In this document: positions 1-7,034 of the stretch, one piece after another
How the letters are laid out: every line of letters begins with the position of its first letter
Position numbering within the stretch: position 1 is the stretch's first letter
Assembly (NCBI GenBank): GCA_031255035.1
Contig: JAIRTI010000274.1
Location: 1-17,115 of the forward strand
Origin: Desulfovibrio sp.
GTDB lineage: Bacteria; Desulfobacterota; Desulfovibrionia; Desulfovibrionales; Desulfovibrionaceae
Length of the DNA stretch: 17,115 bases
Direction: 5' to 3'
Position numbers and translations under genes: made by a program
The notes under the pieces: model-generated
Told to the model about the DNA's origin: nothing
The model's database searches: none
What the model saw: the letters and a program-made list of their open reading frames with translations, nothing else

Positions 1-12
1 TGCCTCCGGCGG

Positions 13-58
13 CCGGGGCGCTGCCCCGGACCCCGCCGGGGGAAATGATTTCCCCCGG
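13..58. repeat. Tandem GC-rich hairpin cassette
   Basis: Two adjacent inverted repeats. The first (13-29) reads CCGGGGCGCTGCCCCGG, a 7-bp stem with a 3-nt loop. The second (36-58) is a perfect 23-bp palindrome with 11-bp arms centred on G47. The 17-bp first hairpin recurs identically at 270-286, where on the minus strand it is followed by a T run and looks like the operon terminator. Neither hairpin here has a T run after it, so they may belong to a dispersed REP-like family, or to the 3' end of a gene left of the window. Confidence 0.55.
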
Positions 59-59
59 A

Positions 60-95
60 CCCCCTCAGTTTGGGTTCCGGCTGCGCGTATCAACC
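60..95. repeat. 36-bp direct repeat, copy 1
   Basis: This copy matches 128-163 at 34 of 36 positions, differing only by CG versus AA near the middle. It begins with CCCCCTCAGTTTGGGTTCC and ends in CGTATCAACC. The copy-to-copy period is 68 bp. It is not coding in any way I can support. It could be part of a dispersed intergenic repeat or the remnant of a local duplication. Only two copies are visible, and the unit is not palindromic, so it is not a CRISPR array. Confidence 0.7.
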
Positions 96-127
96 TTTCG
101 GAGGTGTTTGGATGGGCAAGGGAAACG

Positions 128-163
128 CCCCCTCAGTTTGGGTTCCGGCTGAACGTATCAACC
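128..163. repeat. 36-bp direct repeat, copy 2
   Basis: Second copy of the repeat at 60-95, with two mismatches. The 32 bp between the copies contain a GGAGG-like stretch followed by ATG at 112, which looks like a ribosome binding site by chance. The flanks of the two copies differ, which fits a short tandem duplication that has diverged or two insertions of the same small element. Confidence 0.7.
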
Positions 164-196
164 AAGGCACAACGATCAGCCACCCAATCGCCGGGT

Positions 197-217
197 CCAG
201 GGCCGGCAAGGCCCTGG
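197..217. repeat. GC-rich hairpin
   Basis: Inverted repeat CCAGGGCC / GGCCCTGG with an 8-bp perfect stem and a 5-nt GGCAA loop. There is no T run on either side, so it is a poor intrinsic terminator. It may be a back-up 3' structure of the operon mRNA or part of the repetitive flank. Confidence 0.4.
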
Positions 218-261
218 CGGGTGTGGGCAGAGCCCACATGCGATCAAACTGGCTTCGACAA

Positions 262-286
262 CAGAAAAACCGGGGCGCTGCCCCGG
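262..286 (-). terminator. Intrinsic terminator of the 18-gene operon
   Basis: Read on the minus strand, a 7-bp perfect GC stem (CCGGGGC, loop AGC, GCCCCGG; 286-270) is followed at once by TTTTTC (269-264). It lies 36 bp after the TAA stop of the AMP ligase gene at 322-324. This is a textbook rho-independent terminator and the natural end of the transcript that starts near 16.7 kb. Confidence 0.85.
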
Positions 287-321
287 CCCCCCGGCCAATC
301 AGTGTTTTCGCCGTCAGCGCG

Positions 322-1566
322 TTAATCCCAATCGCAGGCTTTCCCCATGGCGTTGACCGGGAGCGAGGCCCCCAGGCGGATGCTTTTGGGGCGGCTCGGG
401 GCGTCGAATGTGGCGGCAAGCCAGTCTTTGAAGTCTTTGCCGAAGGCCTGCGAGGCCCGGTCAAGCGGCAGGGCGGGCACTATAAAGGCCTTGAGCCGCG
501 CCCCTTCCTCAGGACGCATCAGGCGCACGGCGCAGTCCCGCACCAGCGGGTGTTCGCGGATGCGGGCGGCCACGGCCAGCGGGTAGACGTTGATGCCGCC
601 GACCTGCACGGCGTTGTCGGCGCGTTTCTCCGGCTTGAAATGCCTGTCGTCCTTCCAGATAATCCGGTCCGGCAGGGGCACGGTCTTTCCGGCCTGGCCG
701 GTGCCGGCGGCGAGCAGGGCGCGGCTGCCGTCGGGCAGCATCACGGACCGCCAGTGCGAGAACAGCGCGTACCACTCCCCGCCGTCGTGGCGCATGCCGA
801 CGCCGTTGGTTTCCGTTGAGCCGTAAATTTCCTTCATGCCGACAAGCGGCGGGCTCTTCGTTTTTTCGAGGCCCAGCAGGCCGGTGATGACCTCTTTCGG
901 GCAGGGGCTTGTGGCGGTCAGCCCCAGGACATTGCCGGGAAAGCGCAAGGGCCGCGCGCCGTGGCCGCCGTCGATCATGTCGAGCAGCGCCTTCCAGAAC
1001 AGCGGAAAGGCCACCAGCAGATCGCCGGGTCTGAGCAGGCCGAAGAACGAGGACAAAGGCAGGGGCGAGGCGTGCGCCAGGGGCAGGCCCAGGTATTTGC
1101 TTACCAGGGGGCCGTACATCATGCCGAAGATATGATGCGGCGGCATGACCGAGACGACGCGTTCGCGCCCGGCAAAGGCCGGGGCCGCTGCCCTGATCTC
1201 TTCCGTCAGTTGCGGCATGTCGTAGCGGTGGATAAGGGGTCTGCCCGTGCTGCCCGAACTGCTGAAACACAGGTGGGCTTTGTCCCATGGCGAAAAGAGC
1301 AGGTCGGCCCACTCTTCGAGCGAGTCGCGGGAGAGCAGGGTTTCGGCCGGACCGCCAGCCGTCGCGGCGTTCCTGTCCAGATCGAAAAAGGCCAGAGCGG
1401 CCCCGGCCAGTTCCCGCCTTTGTTCAAGAGTGAAGCCTTTGAGACTGCGGATTTCGATAAAAAGCGACTTGTCGCTGACATGCCGCCCGCCCTGGCCCCG
1501 CAAGGCCTGGGCCAGGCCCTGAAGCACCAGGAGAACGTCTTCACGCGAAAAATCCAGGGAACTCAT
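322..1566 (-). CDS. AMP-dependent aryl-acid ligase (ApeH-like)
   Basis: A 414-residue acyl-adenylate-forming enzyme, presumed to activate the aromatic starter acid and load it onto one of the cluster ACPs. The P-loop-like motif SSSGSTGRP lies near residues 102-110 (usual form SSGTTGxPK). The A5 motif YGSTE is at 248-252. The C-terminal NAMGKACDW carries the catalytic lysine at K409. The protein is shorter than typical 500-residue ligases, missing part of the N-terminal domain; from memory this is usual for APE-cluster ligases. The start at 1566 overlaps the preceding stop as ATGA; a longer frame from 1623 would overlap that gene more deeply and adds an unlikely Arg-rich extension. It is the last gene before the terminator. 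Substrate (4-hydroxybenzoate or similar) is inferred from the family. Confidence 0.85.
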   Translation of the reverse strand: MSSLDFSREDVLLVLQGLAQALRGQGGRHVSDKSLFIEIRSLKGFTLEQRRELAGAALAFFDLDRNAATAGGPAETLLSRDSLEEWADLLFSPWDKAHLCFSSSGSTGRPLIHRYDMPQLTEEIRAAAPAFAGRERVVSVMPPHHIFGMMYGPLVSKYLGLPLAHASPLPLSSFFGLLRPGDLLVAFPLFWKALLDMIDGGHGARPLRFPGNVLGLTATSPCPKEVITGLLGLEKTKSPPLVGMKEIYGSTETNGVGMRHDGGEWYALFSHWRSVMLPDGSRALLAAGTGQAGKTVPLPDRIIWKDDRHFKPEKRADNAVQVGGINVYPLAVAARIREHPLVRDCAVRLMRPEEGARLKAFIVPALPLDRASQAFGKDFKDWLAATFDAPSRPKSIRLGASLPVNAMGKACDWD

Positions 1567-2597
1567 GATGTTGCTCCGGCTATCCGAACTTCGCCGCGCA
1601 CGCCTCGGGCGAAATTGAGGCAACGGGCCCGCCGGGGAGGCGTGGCGGCCTCCGGCCCGCCCGCGTTTTCGAGCATGGCGAGCGCCACGGCGCAGTCCAG
1701 GGCCTGGGCCACGGGCAGGTTGCCGTAAACCCGGCCTCCGTCAATGGCTTTGGCCGCCCGCTTCAGACCGTCGGGCACGATGCCCGAGGCAAAAAGAAGC
1801 TCCCCGTCCGGAGCAAGTCCGCCGGGGGCAAGTCCGCCGGGGGCGAGTCCGTCCGGGGCAAGTCCGTCGGGCTGTCCGGGCGAGGCCGACAGGCTGACCG
1901 CTTCGATTCGCGGCGCCGGGCTTCCCTTGTCTTTTCCGTCAGCGCGGGACAGGACGAAAAACGCCGCGCCCTCGCCCAAGGGCAGGCGCCTGCGGCAGGG
2001 GCGGGCCTTGTTGTCGGCGCGTTCTTGCGCCAGACGCGCCGTGATCGCGTCGAGCACGGGCGTGTGCTCGTCAACCCCGCCGAAAAGGACGCGATCGGCC
2101 CGGCCTTCCGCGAGCCAGGTCCCGGCGAGCAGCAGGCCCGAAGCCACCGCGCTTTCGTATTGGCAGACCGTGGCGCAGGGGCCGATAATGCCCAGGTTCC
2201 TGGCGAGGATGGCCGCCGGAATGTTGTGCACGGACAGGGAAAAGGCCAGGGGCGAGGCCATGCCTTCGCCGTGCTCCAGGATGGAATCGAGAAAATCAAA
2301 GGTGGGCCGGGCCGGGCCGTAGCCGCTGGCGAGGACCACGCCCCAGACTGTTCCGGCATCGCCGTCCCTGGGAGCAAGCCCGGCGTTGCGCAGGGCGAGG
2401 CTCGCGCCCAGAAGGGCCAGGCGGCTGAAATGGTCGCATTGACGCAGATTTCGGGGCGGGAAAAACTCGGCCAGCCCGCTCAGGTCCGTTGCCGGCGTGA
2501 AGCCGGAGGGGCCGTTCCCGCGCAGGGAGGCCAACAGGCTTGGGGCGTCCCGCCCGAAGGAGCCCAGGCAGGCGTAGCCGTCAACACGTATGCTCAT
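1563..2597 (-). CDS. Chain-length-factor-like ketosynthase (ApeC-like), no catalytic Cys
   Basis: A 344-residue degenerate beta-ketoacyl synthase. The segment SPLAFSLSVHN at 115-125 resembles the Ketoacyl-synt_2 / chain-length-factor family of APE clusters. Where an active ketosynthase has the nucleophilic cysteine, this protein reads TVCQYESA (143-150), putting E148 roughly at the Cys position. The C-terminal NAH and K...GH motifs are absent. It is therefore probably a non-catalytic partner that sets chain length in a heterodimer with the ketosynthase encoded directly upstream (2594-3796, ATGA overlap), as ApeC does with ApeO. Residues about 242-265 are a Gly-Leu-Ala-Pro repeat encoded by 15-bp tandem repeats, apparently a low-complexity insertion. 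The partner assignment is inference from order and family. Confidence 0.85.
   Translation of the reverse strand: MSIRVDGYACLGSFGRDAPSLLASLRGNGPSGFTPATDLSGLAEFFPPRNLRQCDHFSRLALLGASLALRNAGLAPRDGDAGTVWGVVLASGYGPARPTFDFLDSILEHGEGMASPLAFSLSVHNIPAAILARNLGIIGPCATVCQYESAVASGLLLAGTWLAEGRADRVLFGGVDEHTPVLDAITARLAQERADNKARPCRRRLPLGEGAAFFVLSRADGKDKGSPAPRIEAVSLSASPGQPDGLAPDGLAPGGLAPGGLAPDGELLFASGIVPDGLKRAAKAIDGGRVYGNLPVAQALDCAVALAMLENAGGPEAATPPRRARCLNFARGVRGEVRIAGATS
1813..1872. repeat. 15-bp tandem repeat inside the CLF-like gene
   Basis: Four consecutive 15-bp units (1813-1827, 1828-1842, 1843-1857, 1858-1872). The first two are identical (GCAAGTCCGCCGGGG on the plus strand) and the others differ at a few positions. 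A partial unit precedes at about 1801-1812. On the coding strand they give five-residue G-L-A-P-(D/G) units. The period is a multiple of three, so copy-number change would alter loop length without breaking the frame. Confidence 0.9.
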
Positions 2598-3796
2598 TCG
2601 GCTCTCTCCGCTTCCAGCAGTAATATGGAATTGTTGCCGCCAAAGGCCAGGGACTGGGTCATGGCCAGGGTTTTGTCAATGGCCTCGGCCTTGTTGACCG
2701 GGCTCAGCCCCAGAACCGGGTCGATTTCGCTGAATCCAGCGCTGGGCGGCAGGCGTCCTCTGCGCAAATGGGCCAGGGTGAACACCGCTTCGATGGCCCC
2801 GGCCGCGCCCAGGGTGTGCCCGGTGCAGCCCTTGGTGGCGAGAAAGGGCGTGCCCGGAAAACAGCGTTGGAAAAAGGCGGCTTCGGCCGCGTCGTTTGTC
2901 GGCGTGGCCGTGCCGTGGGCGTTGATGAAGGCGATATCCCTGCCGGCCGCGCCCGCCTGGGCCAGGGCCTGTTCCAGGGCCTTGACCAGGCCGCGCGCTT
3001 CCGGGTGCGGCGCGGTCAGATGATAGGCGTCCGTGGCCGTGCCGTAGCCGCGCACCCGGCCCAGAGGCGCTCTTTTCCGACGGCCCTCGGCCTCCAGCAC
3101 CATGATGCCCGCGCCTTCGCCGAGGTTGAGGCCGGAACGCTTCCTGTCAAAGGGGCGGCAGGGCTCGGGCGACAGCAACTGCAAGCTGGAAAAGCCGTAG
3201 TAGATGATCTGGGCCAGGGCGTCCGTGCCGCCGCACAGGGCGACGTCGCACAGGCCGTCGCGAATCCAGCGGGCCGCGACGCCGATGGCGTCGGCGCCCG
3301 ACGAGCAGGCATTGGCGATGGTCTGTACCGGCCCGGTCAGATTGAAAAGCTTTGCCAGGGCCAGGGAGGGGTTGGAGATCAGGTAGCGGTGGATGACCTC
3401 GATGTCGGGGGTGCGCCCGGCGCGGTCCTCGCGGTAATAGTCAAAAAATTCAAGGGCCGTGCCCACGGAGGTGCCCAGGCAGACGCCCACGCGCAGGGAC
3501 GCCAGGCTTTCCGGGGCCATATCGGCGTCGGCCAGGGCCTCAAGAACGGCGATCACCGCCAGACGGACCGTGCGTGAATAGCCGGAAAGGTCTTGCCCCG
3601 GCAGCCCGGCACAGGCCTCGGACGCCGGCAGGCCGCACATGAAGACCGGGTAGCGTTTTTCCGTCCGGAACAGGACGGGCGGGCGCGGCGCGCGCAGTCC
3701 CTTGTCCAGCGAAGCCAGATTCTCGGCGAGATTGCGTCCGGCCGCGGTCACGCAGCCCATGCCGCTGATGGACACCGGGTCTGCCCTGGCGATCAT
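2594..3796 (-). CDS. Beta-ketoacyl-ACP synthase (KS, ApeO-like)
   Basis: A 400-residue FabF-type condensing enzyme with a complete Cys-His-His site: C164 in ANACSSGADAIG, H294 in INAHGTATPT, and H327 in ATKGCTGHTLGAAG with K322. It would carry out decarboxylative Claisen condensation of malonyl-ACP with the growing chain. Its stop overlaps the start of the CLF-like gene as ATGA, so the two are translationally coupled, as expected for an obligate KS-CLF heterodimer. It is itself coupled by ATGA to the ACP upstream. Assignment as the main elongating KS, rather than either KS further upstream, rests on this adjacency. Confidence 0.9.
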   Translation of the reverse strand: MIARADPVSISGMGCVTAAGRNLAENLASLDKGLRAPRPPVLFRTEKRYPVFMCGLPASEACAGLPGQDLSGYSRTVRLAVIAVLEALADADMAPESLASLRVGVCLGTSVGTALEFFDYYREDRAGRTPDIEVIHRYLISNPSLALAKLFNLTGPVQTIANACSSGADAIGVAARWIRDGLCDVALCGGTDALAQIIYYGFSSLQLLSPEPCRPFDRKRSGLNLGEGAGIMVLEAEGRRKRAPLGRVRGYGTATDAYHLTAPHPEARGLVKALEQALAQAGAAGRDIAFINAHGTATPTNDAAEAAFFQRCFPGTPFLATKGCTGHTLGAAGAIEAVFTLAHLRRGRLPPSAGFSEIDPVLGLSPVNKAEAIDKTLAMTQSLAFGGNNSILLLEAERAE

Positions 3797-4044
3797 GCGA
3801 GGCGCTTTTCAATGTATGCCGCGAGGCTGTTCACCGAGACAAAGGCCTTTCGCGCTTCTTCCTGGTCTTGCATGGTCAGGCCGAAATTGCGCTGCACCAG
3901 CACCACCAGTTCGATGGCGTCAAGCGAGTCAAGGCCGAGGCCTTCGCCAAACAACGGGGCGTCATCCTTTATGTCTCCAGGAGTGACGTCTTCCAGCTTG
4001 AGTTCCTCAACAAGGGCATTTTTCAGTTTTTCTTTGACATTCAT
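3793..4044 (-). CDS. Acyl carrier protein 1
   Basis: An 83-residue acidic four-helix carrier protein. The phosphopantetheine attachment serine is S40 in GLGLDSLDAIEL. The start chosen is ATG at 4044, which overlaps the acyltransferase stop by 1 nt (TAATG). An upstream GTG at 4056 would add four residues and is less likely. It sits directly before the KS/CLF pair, which suggests it carries the growing polyene chain. The fold is certain; the division of labour with the second ACP at 12482-12745 is not visible from sequence. Confidence 0.92.
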   Translation of the reverse strand: MNVKEKLKNALVEELKLEDVTPGDIKDDAPLFGEGLGLDSLDAIELVVLVQRNFGLTMQDQEEARKAFVSVNSLAAYIEKRLA

Positions 4045-4952
4045 TACGTTTCCCACATGTTATAGAAGTTGAAAAACTGGTATGGAGCGGCGGCGACGCT
4101 TTGTTCAAGCATGGCGGTAAAACAGCGGGCAAAGGGAGCGTAAGCGCCGGCCTCTTTGCCCAGGCCGGGCGGAACGCGGATGGTGCCGGCGATAGTGGTC
4201 GTCACCTTGCCCGGCCCGGTGCGGTAAGACAGAAACACGACGATGGGGGCGCCGGTATGCGAGGCCAGGTAATACGGCGTAAAGGGCACGGCGATCTCAG
4301 CGCCCAAAAACGGGACGCGGCACACGTGGCCGCCGCCAAAAGGCCTGTCCCCCATCATACAGAGCAGCCCGTTGCCTTGAAGGGTCTGGGCCATGGCGAT
4401 GGCGCTTTGCGGCCCGAGGGCCGGGTCGATCAGGGTGAAGGGCGGCTTTTCGCCGGTATGCTCGAAATAGTGGCGGTCAATGTCTCCGGCGTCGCGGTGC
4501 AGAACCACGCTCACGGGTTCCGGAAGGTATTTCGGCAGAATCGACATGGCCACCTGCCAGGGCCCCACATGGGCGCTCAACAGGATAAGCCCTTTGCCCT
4601 CGGCGTGCCGGGCATGGATGACGGCGATTTCCTCCTGGCTGACGCCGGCCTCGAAATTGCCGCTGATTCCGGCCACGGCTCTGTCCACCAGGGTTTTGCC
4701 GAAGGTCCATTGGAGCAGCCAGCGGCGGCGCAGACGCCCGAAAAAGCCCGCGCCGGGAAAACGCCTGCGCAGGTAAGGCGCGCTGCGGCGGACGGCTTCG
4801 GGCTTGAGCATATAGCCGAGCGCCACGAAAAACAGCAGCGCGTAAGCCGCCTTCCGGCCGCCAAGGCCGATAAGGCGGTAGAAGATGCCGTGTTGCAGGC
4901 GTGAGCCGAGGCTGCGGCTCGACCAGGTTTCCGGGGCCTTCACGGCGTTCAT
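4044..4952 (-). CDS. LpxL/HtrB-type acyltransferase
   Basis: A 302-residue member of the lipid A lauroyl/myristoyl acyltransferase superfamily (predicted acyltransferases of the COG4261 kind). There is one likely membrane-anchoring hydrophobic segment at about 35-48. The block SAHVGPWQ (126-133) matches the catalytic H-x4-D/E box but has Q133 where the acid is expected; H128 is present. GDRPFGGG (201-208) is a second conserved block. In APE pathways such enzymes are thought to join the polyene acyl group to a lipid or sugar-lipid acceptor at the inner membrane. The start at 4952 (MNAVK) gives an ATGA overlap with the glycosyltransferase; the frame is open further upstream, to 5075, but deep inside that gene. 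Confidence 0.85.
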   Translation of the reverse strand: MNAVKAPETWSSRSLGSRLQHGIFYRLIGLGGRKAAYALLFFVALGYMLKPEAVRRSAPYLRRRFPGAGFFGRLRRRWLLQWTFGKTLVDRAVAGISGNFEAGVSQEEIAVIHARHAEGKGLILLSAHVGPWQVAMSILPKYLPEPVSVVLHRDAGDIDRHYFEHTGEKPPFTLIDPALGPQSAIAMAQTLQGNGLLCMMGDRPFGGGHVCRVPFLGAEIAVPFTPYYLASHTGAPIVVFLSYRTGPGKVTTTIAGTIRVPPGLGKEAGAYAPFARCFTAMLEQSVAAAPYQFFNFYNMWET

Positions 4953-6169
4953 TGCGCGCCCTCGGGCAGGCGCTTGAGTCCCTGGCGCACGATGCGCGCC
5001 AGGATATAGACGGTGACGCCGCAGACAAGGCCCAGAGCCGGGGCCAGGGCCAGTGAACCCAGAAACCATTCCCACAGGCGTTGGAAGGCCTCATAGCCCA
5101 GGGTCTGTAGTGAAAATTCAGTCAAAAAGCCGCCGTGGCGTAAATAGTGCCCGGCTTCGATGCACAGCGCCGGGACAATGGGCGGCATGCAGAGCTGGCT
5201 GGTGGCGAGCCCGGTTATTTTACTCAGCCCCAGCGCGCCGAGCACCAGGATGATCGCCAGGCTGTGGAAGCCGAAAATGGGCAGGGCGCCGATGACGACG
5301 CCCAGGGCACCGGCCAGAGCGAGGTTTTTCGGAGTCTCGTTGCGGCAGAGCAGTATGCGCAACGAACGCATGGGGCGGAGCGGCGTCAGACGGCCGTCCT
5401 CAGTCTGGGCGAATCGTTTTTGCGGAAGCGGCATGCAGCCGCGTGCCGTGAACTTGGTATTCAAAACGGTCAGGCGCAGGTTGTCCATGAGGGGATGAAA
5501 ATGGGAAACCCGCTCCCCTTTCGGCTGGTAATAGACCCGGACGGGCACATCCGCCGACGTAAAGCCGGCCCAGGCGGAACGCACCAGGACTTCGATTTCA
5601 AAGCTGTAACGGCTCTCGTTCAGCGTCAGCGAGTCGAGCAGGGCCAGGGGATAGGCGCGAAATCCGCACTGGCTGTCGCCGATGCGCTCGCCGGTATGCA
5701 CCTTGTACCAGAAATTGGAAAAGGACCGGCCGAAGCGGGAGGAGACGGGCGCGTCGGCCGTGCTGAAGTCGCGTTTGCCCACGAACAGCGTCATGGGTTT
5801 TTCGGCGATTGCCGCCACGAACAGCGGGATATCGCCGGGGTCGTGCTGGGCGTCGGCGTCAATGGTGATGATATGCGTCATGCCGAGTTGCCGGGCAATG
5901 TCCGCGCCGGTCAGAATGGCTTTGCCCTTGCCCCGGTTGCGTTCGTGTCTGGCGTAAAATACCGGCAGGCCGCGCAGGGGGCTGTCCGGCGCGAAGGCGT
6001 CTTCGGGCATGGGCGCGGGGCCACCGGTCGGGTGCCGGGCAGGCGCGAGATCGGTGCTGCCGTCGTCCACCACCAGCACCGGACCGTGCGCGAGAGCCCC
6101 CTGCGCCACGCGGCGCAAGGCGCCGGCATGGTTGTAAACCGGGATGACGATCAGATGGGCGATGCTCAT
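4949..6169 (-). CDS. Family 2 glycosyltransferase fused to DUF2062 membrane domain
   Basis: A 406-residue two-domain protein. Residues 1 to about 235 are a GT-A fold glycosyltransferase: the nucleotide-binding start VIPVYN, VVDDGSTD at 33-40, and the metal-binding DADAQHDP at 104-111. Residues about 270-395 are hydrophobic with NETPKNLALAGALGVVIG and LPIFGFHS, matching the DUF2062 pattern, and give two to three membrane spans. It likely adds a sugar or similar group to the polyene lipid head on the cytoplasmic face of the inner membrane. It is coupled by ATGA overlaps to the thioesterase before it and the acyltransferase after it, so glycosylation and acyl transfer may act in sequence. The donor sugar cannot be read from sequence. 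Confidence 0.87.
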   Translation of the reverse strand: MSIAHLIVIPVYNHAGALRRVAQGALAHGPVLVVDDGSTDLAPARHPTGGPAPMPEDAFAPDSPLRGLPVFYARHERNRGKGKAILTGADIARQLGMTHIITIDADAQHDPGDIPLFVAAIAEKPMTLFVGKRDFSTADAPVSSRFGRSFSNFWYKVHTGERIGDSQCGFRAYPLALLDSLTLNESRYSFEIEVLVRSAWAGFTSADVPVRVYYQPKGERVSHFHPLMDNLRLTVLNTKFTARGCMPLPQKRFAQTEDGRLTPLRPMRSLRILLCRNETPKNLALAGALGVVIGALPIFGFHSLAIILVLGALGLSKITGLATSQLCMPPIVPALCIEAGHYLRHGGFLTEFSLQTLGYEAFQRLWEWFLGSLALAPALGLVCGVTVYILARIVRQGLKRLPEGAQ

Positions 6170-6672
6170 GGCCTCGGGTCCGGGTCAGAGGCCAGAGCGC
6201 CCGATTCCCAGCGGGCGCAGAAATGCTGATAATGGTCCGGTTTGACCATATACAGTTCCTGGCTATGGCTCAAAAACAACTGCACCGTGTATCCGGTGGT
6301 GGCCAGAGCGCCGCTTTCGGCCGTGATGGCGTAGGAAAAGTTGAGCCTGGCGGCCTCGCACCAATGCAGGCTGGCCGTTATCCGGCAGCGTTCGCCGAAC
6401 CTGAGGGGCAGGATGTAGTCAATGCCCATCTGTTTGACCGGTATGACGAGCCCGGCGTCGTATACTTCCTGGTAACCGAGGCCGTAGCGCCGGCCCAGGG
6501 CCACGCGGGCGTCTTCAAAGTAGCTGGGGTAGCGGCCGTGCCACATGACGTTGAGGGGATCGACCTCCTCAAAACGCACGACGCGCTCGACAACGCAGAC
6601 CAGGGGTGCCGGCGCGGGGCCGCCGTCGGGCAGGCGTTCCCCGGCAAAATAGGGCGGGCGGCGGGTGATCAT
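6166..6672 (-). CDS. 4HBT-type hotdog acyl thioesterase (ApeK-like)
   Basis: A 168-residue thioesterase of the 4-hydroxybenzoyl-CoA thioesterase family. The family signature is clear at residues 33-58: FEEVDPLNVMWHGRYPSYF, followed by EDAR, with D38 at the usual catalytic acid position. It could hydrolyse stalled or finished acyl-ACP thioesters. The start at 6672 is chosen because it makes an ATGA overlap with the upstream dehydratase and gives normal family length; a frame extended to 6765 would add 31 residues read through that gene. Confidence 0.86.
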   Translation of the reverse strand: MITRRPPYFAGERLPDGGPAPAPLVCVVERVVRFEEVDPLNVMWHGRYPSYFEDARVALGRRYGLGYQEVYDAGLVIPVKQMGIDYILPLRFGERCRITASLHWCEAARLNFSYAITAESGALATTGYTVQLFLSHSQELYMVKPDHYQHFCARWESGALASDPDPRP

Positions 6673-7034
6673 GACGGCTTCATCACCAGCTTGAACTGGG
6701 CGCAGACGCCGTTGTCCGTTTCGCACTGGGCCGACACCTTGAGGTCCGTACCGCTCTCGCGGCATTCCACGCGGACGCGCACGCGATCGCCGGGCCTGAC
6801 CATGCTCATGAATTTGGAGCGGCCGATGCGGCGCAAATCCTTGCTGCCGGAGGGGCTGACGGTCAGCGCGGCGGCCATGATCTGGGCGATGCCCGGCAGC
6901 ATGGGGTCGCCGGGAAAATGGCCGTCAAAGCCCGCGAAATCCGTCGGGAAGACGAATTCCGCCTCCCGCACCGGGTCCGAATAGTCTTTGGGGGCGCTGG
7001 TCATGCAAGCGCGCACCGCCGAAAATAGTGACAT
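6669..7034 (-). CDS. FabA/FabZ-like hotdog dehydratase (ApeI-like)
   Basis: A 121-residue hotdog protein. FDGHFPGDPMLPGIAQI (36-52) is the hallmark of 3-hydroxyacyl-ACP dehydratases, with the catalytic histidine at H39. The acidic partner (Glu in FabZ, Asp in FabA), expected 14 residues later, is replaced by M53, so activity may need a partner subunit. APE systems use two dehydratases, and the second here is at 10666-11148. The ATG at 7034 overlaps the lipoprotein stop by 1 nt (TGATG) and has AAGGA upstream; an inner ATG at 7004 is possible. Confidence 0.85.
   Translation of the reverse strand: MSLFSAVRACMTSAPKDYSDPVREAEFVFPTDFAGFDGHFPGDPMLPGIAQIMAAALTVSPSGSKDLRRIGRSKFMSMVRPGDRVRVRVECRESGTDLKVSAQCETDNGVCAQFKLVMKPS

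Larger units (their letters stand above)
1..261. other. Operon 3' flank, no gene seen
   Basis: This stretch lies downstream of the operon's last gene and its terminator. I see no convincing coding region. A plus-strand open frame does run through it, with a GGAGG-like sequence before an ATG at 112, but it continues antisense into the AMP ligase gene and its translation has no recognisable domain. What the stretch does hold is structure: two GC-rich hairpins at 13-58, a 36-bp direct repeat in two copies and another hairpin at 197-217, each listed separately. This looks like repetitive intergenic sequence rather than a degraded gene. Confidence 0.6.

Noticed and set aside
60..163. CRISPR array
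   Set aside because: There are only two repeat copies, one 32-bp interval and no further units or cas genes; the repeat is not palindromic.
70..819. A plus-strand frame with a GGAGG-like site before ATG 112
   Set aside because: It continues antisense into the AMP ligase gene, crosses the terminator hairpin and has low-complexity sequence without domains.
1801..1872. Phase-variation switch in the CLF-like gene
   Set aside because: The 15-bp period keeps the reading frame, so slippage would change loop length but not switch the gene off.
1563..2597. CLF-like gene as a decayed ketosynthase pseudogene
   Set aside because: The frame is intact, it is coupled to neighbours on both sides by ATGA overlaps, and loss of the active Cys and C-terminal His motifs is expected for the chain-length-factor family.
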